This document shows positions 15,820 to 24,033 of a stretch of 64,000 bases of DNA, one piece after another. Origin of the DNA: Acidobacteriota bacterium (GTDB taxonomy: Bacteria > Acidobacteriota > Blastocatellia > Pyrinomonadales > Pyrinomonadaceae); the NCBI GenBank assembly GCA_019239425.1, contig JAFAZX010000064.1, positions 372,001 through 436,000 on the forward strand, given 5' to 3'. The position numbers and the translations under genes were made by a program. The first letter of the stretch is position 1, and every line of letters begins with the position of its first letter. The notes under the pieces are model-generated. The model had not been told where the DNA came from, searched no databases, and saw only the letters and a list, made by a program, of their open reading frames with translations.

Positions 15820-18485
15820 GCCAGAGGGTCGGGCGGCGGCGCCCAGGTGGCGCCCGCCTGATCGACGGCGACTATTCGCAACTCGCTCGTGTAGAGCTGC
15901 CCCGCGGCGTCCGGCAGCCACGCCTGTTCCAGTCGCGGCAGCATCTCCGTCACCGCCAACGATGCCTCCGCGCCCGCCCCCTCGCGCGTCCGCCGCACGA
16001 TACGCGCGAGGAGGTCGACGTAGACGGCGCTGGAGAGATCGACGTAGACGGGCTTCACCTCGACGGGCGACTTGACGAAGACGAAACGCGGCAGCCCCTC
16101 GGCGCGCGCCCAGCGACGCGCGCCGCAGAAGCGCGCCTCCTCCGACTTCTCGAAGGCGAACTCCAGTTCGCCCGCGGTAAAGGCCCACGACTCGCGCGCG
16201 ACGACCAGCCGGTCGAGGTTGACGCGTGGGCTGTGACGCGACGGTCGCAGCAGCTTGAAGCTGTTCAAGACCTGGGCCGTCACCGCGTCGGCCAGCACCT
16301 CGACGATGTCGAACGAGAGTCGGCCGTCGCGCGTCCGCACTTCGAGCCGGCCCGCGCGCTCTTCGACTACGAGAGTCCCGAGCGGCAGCGCCTGCGCGCG
16401 CTCGGCCTTGTCCGAGTGGACTGAGAACTCAAGCCGAAAGTCCTTCGGCGTGACCAGACCCATGTGGTTGCGGCCCGACAGCCTTGAGCCGACGCGCGGC
16501 GCGACGGCGAGGACGCGCGGCTCGGGGATGTCGGCCGCGGCGGCGCGTAACAGCTCCGCGCGAGAAGGGTGCTGTTCGACGAAGAGCGAGAGCGCCTGCG
16601 TGTTAACGCCGATGTGCAGTTCGCCCATGACGAACTCGTATTCGCCGCGCCGTATCGCGTCCGCGCCTTCGGCGGCGATCATGATGTCCGGGCTGTGGTA
16701 GCGCGCCGCGTGCCACCCGGGCGCGGGCGCGTCGAAGAGGCGCCGCACGGCCTCGCCTACCTCCGCGCACGAGCGGCGCACGCGCCGTGCGCCCGCGGGC
16801 AGCGCCAGCACCTCTGCCCAGCGCGCGTGGAAGCGCGACTGAAGCGCCCTGACCGTGTCGGAGTCGGCGTCGAGCAGTTCGGCCTGCGCCTTGAGCCAGA
16901 AGGCCGTGCCTTCGACGACCGAAGTTTGGGCCTTGCGGGCGAGGTCTCGGTAGATCGAGCCGACGGTGTGCCGGCAGGCAGCGGCTATCTCGTGTGTCAA
17001 CCAGCGCGCGCCTGCCAGCAGCAGCGAGAGCGGCGGGCCGAGTTCGGCGAGCAGCTCCGGCCCCAGTTCTACCTCCACGTCGCGCCGGCAGTCTTCATAG
17101 ACCAGCGCGCGCCCGGCGTACATCTGTCCGGCCGCGCGCGAAGAGGCGCGGCCCGTGACCCGCGTGAAGGTCGTCTCCAACTCGCCCAGAGCCCGGTCAA
17201 GGCTCTCGGCGTCGCGGGCCGCCGCCACCTCGTCGCGCGCCGCGCCGAGCGCCGACAGTCGCGCGCAAGCCTCCGCGCGCCCCGCCCCGTCCCCGACCCC
17301 TTCGAGCAGGTGCGCCAGCCCGCGCTCCGGGCGCGCGCTCAAAGGCACTTCGAACCCCCAGATGACGACCGCCTTCGTGCTCAGAAACCCGAGCACGCGG
17401 TAAACGTCGGCCGCCGTCTTAAACTCGGCCGGGTGGCGCGGGATGAGTTCGCCCGCGAGTTCGCGGGCCGGTCGCTCGCCGTCGCAGAGCCGCAGCAGTT
17501 CGGCCTGCCCCGGGGAGAGCGGCACGGGGTTGCCGAGCGGCACGTGGAGCGTGCGCCCGGAGACGTCGTAGAGCGGCGACAGGCGCGGGGCGAGCCACTG
17601 GCGCAAGGCACCCTTCTCGGCGACGAGCGCCTCGCCCAGCGCGTCGACGGCCCAACTCTCGAAGTAGACGTTGCGCGTGGCGAGCAGGTCGGCGCCGGGG
17701 CGGGCCGCGAGGGCCGGGCCGGTCTCGACGAAGCGCGCCCACCCGACGGGGCCGAAGAAGCCGATGGTGTCATTCTTCGTGCAGTAGCGTTGCCAGTAGG
17801 TGGCGATCAACTCTTCGTGCTGCCGGCGGTGCGTGTTGCGCGGCGCGGCGGCGGCGGCCTCGCGCAGCAGAGCCTCGACGCCCGTGTGGAACGCGCGCCG
17901 GCTCTGCCAGATGACCGCCTCGCGGAAGCGCGGCGCGCGCGCCACCTCGCAGAGCGCCTGTGAAGTCTGCGCGACGGCCGCCTCAAACTCCCGCGTCAGG
18001 CGCGCACGCGCCTGCGCCAACTCGTTCTGCGCCGCGAGCCAGCCGGGCCGCGCCGCGTTGGCCGCGCAGTCGAAGGCGAGCGGCTCCGGTACGCGATTCT
18101 TCTGCGCCCGCCGTCTTGCGTGACGCAGGGCGGAGGCGTGCTCGCTCTGCGCCGCGGCCTCGGCGCCCGACAGGTCTTCCCGCAACGCGTCGAGCAGACG
18201 CCCGCGCTCACGCGCCGCCCGCTCCTCGGCGTCGAGCAGCGCGTCGGCCGCCGCGGCGTACGCGGGCGCGCCCAGCCTGAGCACGCCTCCGGCCGGGAAC
18301 CCCGCGCCGCGCAGACACACGTTACGCCAGACGGCCCACCCCCCGCCCGGCAGGGCCGCGAGATGTCCCGGCAGGGCCGACGGCGCCTCGGCGACCGCGC
18401 CGTGCGGGACGGCTTCGAGGACGGGGGCGTCGTTTGCTTTGCTGACTGTTTGACTCACCTGCGTCATTCCGGGCGCGCCGCTCAC
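15816..18485 (-). CDS. LanB-like (lantibiotic dehydratase family, glutamylation-type) protein
   Basis: This 889-residue protein starts at GTG 18485, with GAGAGG seven bases upstream; an ATG at 18467 is an alternative. The sequence matches the large N-terminal aminoacyl-tRNA-using domain of LanB enzymes: residues ~220-260 contain TYWQRYCTKNDTIGFFGPVG, and the later part contains RYHSPDIMIAA, EYEFVMGELHIGVNTQ and PRVNLDRLVVARESWAF. No separate SpaB_C-type elimination domain follows, which recalls PEARL enzymes that add an amino acid from aminoacyl-tRNA to a peptide C-terminus. It is the last gene of the NRPS operon and starts 15 bases after the SbnB-like gene. No precursor peptide gene was found around it. 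The fold assignment is fairly firm; the reaction is inference. Confidence 0.75.
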   Translation of the reverse strand: MSGAPGMTQVSQTVSKANDAPVLEAVPHGAVAEAPSALPGHLAALPGGGWAVWRNVCLRGAGFPAGGVLRLGAPAYAAAADALLDAEERAARERGRLLDALREDLSGAEAAAQSEHASALRHARRRAQKNRVPEPLAFDCAANAARPGWLAAQNELAQARARLTREFEAAVAQTSQALCEVARAPRFREAVIWQSRRAFHTGVEALLREAAAAAPRNTHRRQHEELIATYWQRYCTKNDTIGFFGPVGWARFVETGPALAARPGADLLATRNVYFESWAVDALGEALVAEKGALRQWLAPRLSPLYDVSGRTLHVPLGNPVPLSPGQAELLRLCDGERPARELAGELIPRHPAEFKTAADVYRVLGFLSTKAVVIWGFEVPLSARPERGLAHLLEGVGDGAGRAEACARLSALGAARDEVAAARDAESLDRALGELETTFTRVTGRASSRAAGQMYAGRALVYEDCRRDVEVELGPELLAELGPPLSLLLAGARWLTHEIAAACRHTVGSIYRDLARKAQTSVVEGTAFWLKAQAELLDADSDTVRALQSRFHARWAEVLALPAGARRVRRSCAEVGEAVRRLFDAPAPGWHAARYHSPDIMIAAEGADAIRRGEYEFVMGELHIGVNTQALSLFVEQHPSRAELLRAAAADIPEPRVLAVAPRVGSRLSGRNHMGLVTPKDFRLEFSVHSDKAERAQALPLGTLVVEERAGRLEVRTRDGRLSFDIVEVLADAVTAQVLNSFKLLRPSRHSPRVNLDRLVVARESWAFTAGELEFAFEKSEEARFCGARRWARAEGLPRFVFVKSPVEVKPVYVDLSSAVYVDLLARIVRRTREGAGAEASLAVTEMLPRLEQAWLPDAAGQLYTSELRIVAVDQAGATWAPPPDPLA

Positions 18486-18500
18486 GCGCCCGCCTCTCTT

Positions 18501-19553
18501 TCAGCGGCGCGCGCCGGGGCGCTTGTCTCCGCGCTCGACCCAGGGGGTCGGGAAGAAGGAGCTGATGGAGGAGCCGCGGCCCTCGGCGCACGCCGCCTCG
18601 TAGATGAACTGTGCGACCGCGATGTCGAGGACGCCGAGCCCGAACGGGCTGAAGATGGTCGGCACGTCCGGCGAAGGCTTGGGCGGGGCCACGCCCAGCA
18701 GGATGTCGGCCAGCGCGCAGCGGATGAAAGACCGCGTGCCGGTCAACTGTTCCGCGAGATGCACGGAGGTCTGCGCGCGGCAGACGTGATCCACGTCGTC
18801 CACAACGTTGTCGCCGGCGAGAATGGCCTCAGGGGTCAGGTCGCGCAGCGAGATGTGCAACACGGTGCTGCCCGCCGGGCAGGCTTCGAGGCTCTCGACG
18901 TGCGGCACGGTGGCCGTGGTGGCGAAGGACGTGAGCGTGCCGGCGCGCAGCACCTCTTCGACGCTTCCGGCGGTGCTCACCTCAAGGTCGGGCGCCAGCG
19001 TGCGGCACTTCTCCGCGAACCCTTCGGCGCGGCCGGGCTGGAGGTCGTAGACGACCAGCCGCTTGAGCGCCGGCTGCGCCGCGAGCGTGAAGCGCACCAC
19101 TTCGAAGTTGATCAGACCGCAGCCGACGACGCCGAGCGTGTGGCTCGCGTTCGGGTCGTGGAGCGTGACGGCGGCGAGCGCGGCGCTGGCGGCCGTCCGC
19201 TTGGCGCTGATGGTCGAGCCCTCCATGAAGGCGACGGGCCGGCCCGTCTCGGCCGAGTTCAGGACGACGACGGCCGAGGCTCGATCCATCCCGCGCGCGA
19301 GGTTGCCGGGGAAGGACGAGACCCACTTCATGCCCGCCACCGAGAAGCCGTCGCCTAGATAGGCCGGCAGCGCGATGATGCGATTGCGCTCCTCGCCGGG
19401 GAAGCGCAGGAAGGTTGAGTGCGGCAGGGCGCTGCTGCCGCGCGCGTGCGCCACGTAGGCCATCCGCACCAGGTCAAGCAGTCGCTGTTCCTGCTCGTCG
19501 AGCAGCGCGAGCACGTCCGCGCCGTCCAGAACTAAAAGGTCGCCGTCACGCAT
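18501..19553 (-). CDS. sbnB: SbnB-type N-(1-amino-1-carboxy-2-ethyl)glutamate dehydrogenase (Dap biosynthesis)
   Basis: This protein has about 350 residues from ATG 19553 (GGGAG eight bases upstream). It belongs to the ornithine cyclodeaminase/mu-crystallin family: substrate region MKWVSSFPGN, then a Rossmann domain with HTLGVVGCGLINFEVVRF. It pairs with the SbnA-like gene, whose end it overlaps by 22 bases. In the siderophore pathway where the pair was defined, SbnA joins O-phosphoserine and glutamate and SbnB oxidatively splits the product to L-2,3-diaminopropionate and 2-oxoglutarate. The pairing, overlap and NRPS context argue for this role over true ornithine cyclodeaminase. Confidence 0.85.
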   Translation of the reverse strand: MRDGDLLVLDGADVLALLDEQEQRLLDLVRMAYVAHARGSSALPHSTFLRFPGEERNRIIALPAYLGDGFSVAGMKWVSSFPGNLARGMDRASAVVVLNSAETGRPVAFMEGSTISAKRTAASAALAAVTLHDPNASHTLGVVGCGLINFEVVRFTLAAQPALKRLVVYDLQPGRAEGFAEKCRTLAPDLEVSTAGSVEEVLRAGTLTSFATTATVPHVESLEACPAGSTVLHISLRDLTPEAILAGDNVVDDVDHVCRAQTSVHLAEQLTGTRSFIRCALADILLGVAPPKPSPDVPTIFSPFGLGVLDIAVAQFIYEAACAEGRGSSISSFFPTPWVERGDKRPGARR

Positions 19554-20533
19554 GTTTCCCGCTCCCCCCGCGTCTCCCAAAGATGTGATAAGTCACCCCA
19601 GTAATGCTCGACCCACCGGTCGGAATAGATAGTGTCGAGATAGCGCTCGCCGCGGTCGGCGAGGATGGCCACGCAGTTCGAGCCGGGCTCTATCTCGTCC
19701 TTCAGGTGCTCGACCGCCATGATGACCGCGCCCGAAGAGCCGCCGGCCATGATCGCCTCTTCGCGCACGAGCCGGCGGCAGCCGACCACACACTCCATGT
19801 CGGTCAGGTGCACGGAGCGGTCAACCAGCTCGGGCTGGTAGAGCTTCGGGCGGACGGCCGCGCCGTGGCCGGGGATGAGCCGTTTGGCGGGCTTGCCGCC
19901 GAAGATGACGCTGCCGACGGCGTCCACGGCGACGATCTTCGTGCCGAGCCCGTGCGCGCGCGCGTAGGCGGCGCAACCGCTGACCGTCCCGCAGGTGCTC
20001 GTCGCGCAGAAGAGGTAATCGACCCGCCCCAACTCCTCGACGATCTCGCGCATCGTCTCCAGGTGCGCGCGCTGGTTGTAGGCGTTCGAGTACTGGTCGG
20101 GCCAGTAGCTGTTGGGCACCGTCTCGCACAACTCGCGCACGCGGCTGATGCGCGCCTGAAGGTACTCGCCTGTCTGCGGGTCTGGCTCGGAGACGTAATC
20201 GACCTCGGCGCCGTAGGCTTTCAGGAGCGCGATGTTGTTGGCGGTCGTCTTCGGGTCGATGACGCAAATGAAGCGCAGCCGGTGGTAGGCGCAGACCTGC
20301 GCGAGTCCGATGCCCATGTTGCCCGAGCTGGACTCGATGATGACGGTGTCGGGCTTGATCTCGCCCGTCGCCAGTCCCTGGCGGATGATGCTGATGGCGG
20401 CCCGGTCTTTAATGCTGCCGCCGGGGTTGAGCGATTCCAGCTTGGCGTAGAGATGAAAGTCGGCTCCCCTGAAGATGCGGGACAGTTGAATCAGGGGGGT
20501 GCCGCCGATCCTGGATAAAATGTTCGGGTGCAT
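19532..20533 (-). CDS. sbnA: SbnA-type N-(2-amino-2-carboxyethyl)-L-glutamate synthase (Dap biosynthesis)
   Basis: This is a 333-residue PLP enzyme of the cysteine synthase fold. The start at 20533 follows AAGGAGAGG and gives the family-typical beginning NILSRIGGTPLIQL; the frame runs on upstream but without homology. The Schiff-base lysine is in GGSIKDRAA (about residue 46), the phosphate-side loop is SSSGNMGIG, and a Gly-rich motif CGTVSGCAAYAR follows. It should condense O-phospho-L-serine with L-glutamate. Sequence and tandem arrangement with the SbnB-like gene favour Dap synthesis over cysteine synthesis. The product would feed an adenylation domain of the cluster or be carbamoylated first. 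Confidence 0.87.
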   Translation of the reverse strand: MHPNILSRIGGTPLIQLSRIFRGADFHLYAKLESLNPGGSIKDRAAISIIRQGLATGEIKPDTVIIESSSGNMGIGLAQVCAYHRLRFICVIDPKTTANNIALLKAYGAEVDYVSEPDPQTGEYLQARISRVRELCETVPNSYWPDQYSNAYNQRAHLETMREIVEELGRVDYLFCATSTCGTVSGCAAYARAHGLGTKIVAVDAVGSVIFGGKPAKRLIPGHGAAVRPKLYQPELVDRSVHLTDMECVVGCRRLVREEAIMAGGSSGAVIMAVEHLKDEIEPGSNCVAILADRGERYLDTIYSDRWVEHYWGDLSHLWETRGERETCVTATF

Positions 20534-20619
20534 TGCCTCTCCTTTCGAGGACGCGGTGGATGGCCTGTGCATGGGTCGTGAGGGCTGGAACGGGATGAGA
20601 GCCGCGGGGCGCCCCGCAT

Positions 20620-22218
20620 CTAGCCGGGCGCGAGCATAATCTCCTCGCACCCGTAAAGGCGCTTGGCCGCGACCTGACGGCGGCGGCAATACTCGACCAG
20701 CTTGTTCGACTCGACGATGGGGCGCGACTCGTCGGTGTAGACGAGCGAGGTCAGGAAGGTCAGCCACGGTTCCTGCCCCATCGCGTAGACGTAGACCTGC
20801 CCCGGGTCGAGCGTTTCGATCATGGCAGACGCCTTGGCGAAGTCGGAGCCGTCGAAGCGGCGCGACTGATCCATCCGCCGCGCCAGCGGCCGCGTCAACA
20901 GCGGGCCGTAGAGCCACGAGAGCGGCGCGCCGTCGCATTCCATGCCGAGGAAGAGCACGTCCACGGGGCCGAGGTGCGGGCGGACGCGCTCGTAGAGGCG
21001 CGGCTCGATGTTGTTCGAGTCGGCGGCGCACATCACGCCGCGCCCGAGCAGCGAGAGGTAGTAGGCCATCTTGGTCTTAATGTTGAGGTCGCCGTGCTCG
21101 CCGAGGAAGGGGACGCCCGTGATGTGGCCCCCGGGGACGGGGATGCTCTCCATCTCGCCGATCTCGACCACGTCGCGGAAGCCGACCTGCCGGAGGATGA
21201 GCTTCAGCGAGGGATCGACCAGCTCGCCGCCGGAGCTGCGCGGGACGATGACCTGCCCGATGCGGTGGCGCAGTTGCAGCATCGCCTCGAAGATGCAGTG
21301 ATCCTGATGGTTGTGTGTGAGCAGCACGTAGTCGATGCGCGAGGGCAGGTCGGCGTAGGTGAAGCGCTCGCCCTCGGCCTCGTATTGGTAGCTGGCGACG
21401 GGGTCGCAGAGGATGCTGACCTCCGCCGTCTCGACGAGCACGCAGGCGTGGCCGAAGTAGCGGACGCGGACGCCGGGGCCGTCGTAGCCGACGGGCGGCG
21501 CGGGCGGGGCCTCCGTGAAGAAGGTCGAGAAGAGCGCGTCCTCCTCGTCGGGCACGCCCAGCATCTCCCTGATGCGCGCGTAAGAACCCGGCGCGGCCTG
21601 CATCCGGAACAGCTCGTCGAGCGCGTCGGAGGCGAAGGGGATGCGCAGGTGGAGCCGGCCGTCGCCGGCCAGCGCGGGCGTGCTGAGGATGAAGGGGCGC
21701 GCGTCCGACTCGACCAGCGAGAGGGCCACGCTCTGCGCGGCCGGGTTGTAGTAGGGGCTGCGGTAGAGCAGCCCTTCGATGAAGCGAATCGAAGGGTGAT
21801 TGTTGGCGTCGTAGACCAGCTCGACGTAACCGCGCAGCTCCTCCGGCACCTGCCGGTAGAGTGGTTCGAGCGAGTAGCCGGTCGCCTCGCGCGCCAGGAG
21901 GTCGTCGAGCCGCCTGACGGCGTCGGCGAAACGCAGTTGCGGCGCGTGCTCGGCCGCCGTGCGGTCGTGCAGTTCCCTCACCTCGGCGGCGCGCTCCGCG
22001 CCGTAGCTGAGGAAAGGCCCGCCGAGCATCGACGGGTTCTTCAGGGCGGCGACGTGCACCTGCGGCGCGGCGACGAACGACTGCATAATCTTGAGGTGCT
22101 GGTTGGCGACGATCATCGCCGCCGTCTGCGGCGCGATCAGGTACGTCCACGCGTACCACTGGTTGAACAAGGGCTCGAACAGCACGTTCGGCTTCAGGTA
22201 GACACGCTCGCGCGTCAT
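20620..22218 (-). CDS. CmlA-like metallo-beta-lactamase-fold hydroxylase
   Basis: This 532-residue protein has the two-part layout of CmlA, the diiron beta-hydroxylase acting on a carrier-bound amino acid in chloramphenicol synthesis. An N-terminal ~230-residue domain (LFEPLFNQWYAWTYLIAPQ, QVHVAALKNPSMLGGPF) is followed by a metallo-beta-lactamase fold with RYFGHACVLVE, CDPVASYQYE and LTHNHQDHCIFEAM. The metal motif is HxHxDH; as far as I recall CmlA itself has Glu at the second position. ATG with AAGGAG eight bases upstream. It lies between the exporter and the Dap genes in the NRPS operon, so hydroxylation of a tethered residue (Asn or Tyr are candidates) is likely. A plain hydrolase cannot be excluded. 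Confidence 0.75.
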   Translation of the reverse strand: MTRERVYLKPNVLFEPLFNQWYAWTYLIAPQTAAMIVANQHLKIMQSFVAAPQVHVAALKNPSMLGGPFLSYGAERAAEVRELHDRTAAEHAPQLRFADAVRRLDDLLAREATGYSLEPLYRQVPEELRGYVELVYDANNHPSIRFIEGLLYRSPYYNPAAQSVALSLVESDARPFILSTPALAGDGRLHLRIPFASDALDELFRMQAAPGSYARIREMLGVPDEEDALFSTFFTEAPPAPPVGYDGPGVRVRYFGHACVLVETAEVSILCDPVASYQYEAEGERFTYADLPSRIDYVLLTHNHQDHCIFEAMLQLRHRIGQVIVPRSSGGELVDPSLKLILRQVGFRDVVEIGEMESIPVPGGHITGVPFLGEHGDLNIKTKMAYYLSLLGRGVMCAADSNNIEPRLYERVRPHLGPVDVLFLGMECDGAPLSWLYGPLLTRPLARRMDQSRRFDGSDFAKASAMIETLDPGQVYVYAMGQEPWLTFLTSLVYTDESRPIVESNKLVEYCRRRQVAAKRLYGCEEIMLAPG

Positions 22219-22233
22219 GACGCCACTCCTTTG

Positions 22234-23973
22234 TCAGTTCTCCGGCCGGGCGGGCACGGGCTCGGGCTCGATTCTGCCGCCGGCATACGGCGCCTCGGGC
22301 CGCGCCGGCAGCAGCGCGGCGGCCGCCAGCTCATGCCGCCCGTCGGCGTCGAGAAAGTCCTCGGGCGCGGGGGTGATGCGGCCCTCTTCGAGTTTCACGA
22401 TGCGGTCGGCGACGTGGTAGTAGCGGTCGTCGTGGCTGATGACGACGACCGTCTTGCCGCGCGCCTTCAGGCCGGGGAGAAGCTGGTGGTAGAAGACCTC
22501 TTTGAAGAACGGGTCTTGATCGGCGGCCCACTCGTCGAAGAGGTAGACGGGGCGGTCTTCGAGGTAAGCGGTCAGCAGGGCGAGGCGCTTGCGCTGCCCC
22601 TGCGACAGCTCGGTGGTCGAGAGCGCGCCGTCGCGCACCTCGACCTTGTTGTCGAGCTTGAGCAGCGAGAGGTACTCGCGCGCGGCCGCGGCCAGTTCGT
22701 CCGACTCCAGCCCGAGCAGCCGCTCGAAGAGGTAGAAGTCCGAGTAGACGGCCGAGAAGAGTTGCCGGTAGTCGTCGCGCCCTTCGTCCGTGATGTCTGT
22801 GCCGTCGAGGCGGAGGCTTCCCTCCTCGGGCGCGTAGAGGCCGAGCAGCAGCTTCGCGAAGGTCGTCTTGCCGCTGCCGTTGCCGCCGATGATGAAGACC
22901 ACCTCGCCCGGGTGCAGCGCGAAGTCGAGCGGGCCGACCTTGAATTCACCGTCCTCGCCCTCGCGCCGGTACGTGTGCGTCACGCCCCGCAGCTCCAGCC
23001 GCCGCCACGAAGCCGCGGGCGCCGCGGCGCCGGCCCGGGCCGCCGGCTCGGCCTCCAGCGAGAGCCCGAGGTCGTTAATCTTCTTCAGCGCCACGGCGGC
23101 GCGGCCGAGCGCGGGCACGCCGTTGAGGGCCACTTGCAGCGGCGTCATCATGTAGAAGAGCACGATGACGTAGCCGGTCAGTTCCTGCGGCGTGGTCGGC
23201 TTGAACTGCGGCATCATGAAGAGGATGAGGCCGATGACGATGAAGAAGAGAATCTGCCCCCAGCTCGACGCGGCGATGTAGATCGACTGCCCGAAGACGT
23301 TCTGGTCGCGGTAACGCGCGGCGTGCCCCGCCAGACTCTCGTCGAGGAAGGCGGCGCGGCGGCGGCGGTGAAGCTTCAACTCCTTGTTGCCCTCGGTCAG
23401 CGCGCGCAGGTCGCGGAAGACCGCGTCCTCCGACTCGCGCGCGCGCCGCAGCCACTGCATCGCCTTCAACAGCGGAAGCTGATAGGTGAAGATGCCGACC
23501 GCCATGAAGGCCAGTACCACCATCAGCGTGCCCCACGACAGCCAGCCCAGATAGATCAGGCAGCCGAGCACGACGGCGCTGTTAATCGTCGCCAGCGGGA
23601 TCATCAGCACGGCCATGGCGATGGACGACACGTCGTCCGTCAGCGCCGCCATCAGGCGGTGTGCCCCGATCTGTTCGAGCTGCCGCAGCGGCGCGTCGAG
23701 GATGCGGCGGCTCAGCTTCAGACGCTGCTCGAAGACCGCGCCCTGCCCGATCCGCATCAGCATCGACTCCGAGACGAAGCGCGTGACGGGGACGACGACG
23801 CACAGCCCCGCGAAGAGCCAGATGACGTTTGACGACGCCGACTCCGAGTTGCTCAGCGTCAGGCTGATGATGCCGAGCAGGAGCGCGCTGCACCCCCCGC
23901 TGATGATGCCCGCGAGGATCGCGAACCCGACGGCGCGCGGCGCGGATCTAAAGAGGAAGCGTAATAGCTCCAT
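22234..23973 (-). CDS. cyclic-peptide-type ABC exporter (fused permease and ATPase)
   Basis: This 579-residue half-transporter has about six transmembrane segments in the first ~300 residues (AVGFAILAGIISGGCSALLLG; ILFFIVIGLILFMM; LTGYVIVLFYMM), then an ATPase with Walker A GGNGSGKTT, signature LSQGQRKRL, Walker B VYLFDEWAADQD and switch VISHDD. The WAADQD form instead of the common E-P-x-S-A-L-D pattern is typical for SyrD/PvdE-type peptide exporters. It should act as a homodimer in the inner membrane to export the peptide or its periplasm-matured precursor. It starts 60 bases after the free-standing condensation gene. Confidence 0.92.
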   Translation of the reverse strand: MELLRFLFRSAPRAVGFAILAGIISGGCSALLLGIISLTLSNSESASSNVIWLFAGLCVVVPVTRFVSESMLMRIGQGAVFEQRLKLSRRILDAPLRQLEQIGAHRLMAALTDDVSSIAMAVLMIPLATINSAVVLGCLIYLGWLSWGTLMVVLAFMAVGIFTYQLPLLKAMQWLRRARESEDAVFRDLRALTEGNKELKLHRRRRAAFLDESLAGHAARYRDQNVFGQSIYIAASSWGQILFFIVIGLILFMMPQFKPTTPQELTGYVIVLFYMMTPLQVALNGVPALGRAAVALKKINDLGLSLEAEPAARAGAAAPAASWRRLELRGVTHTYRREGEDGEFKVGPLDFALHPGEVVFIIGGNGSGKTTFAKLLLGLYAPEEGSLRLDGTDITDEGRDDYRQLFSAVYSDFYLFERLLGLESDELAAAAREYLSLLKLDNKVEVRDGALSTTELSQGQRKRLALLTAYLEDRPVYLFDEWAADQDPFFKEVFYHQLLPGLKARGKTVVVISHDDRYYHVADRIVKLEEGRITPAPEDFLDADGRHELAAAALLPARPEAPYAGGRIEPEPVPARPEN

Positions 23974-24033
23974 GTGACAACCTTTCTCTCTGGGGTCGTG
24001 ACCTGCGTGACTGAAGGTTCTGCGGGCGACGCG

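Noticed and set aside
18486..18500. Search for a RiPP precursor next to the LanB-like gene
   Set aside because: The gap to the SbnB-like gene is only 15 bases and no short Ser/Thr/Cys-rich frame with a start and ribosome site was seen on either side.
20534..21031. Longer SbnA-like protein with ~166 extra N-terminal residues
   Set aside because: The extension is an Arg-rich shadow of the CmlA-like gene; the start at 20533 has a strong AAGGAGAGG and matches the family length.
20974..23832. 950-codon plus-strand open frame opposite the CmlA-like and ABC genes
   Set aside because: It spans two real genes antisense, and its composition mirrors their codon bias. No motif found.
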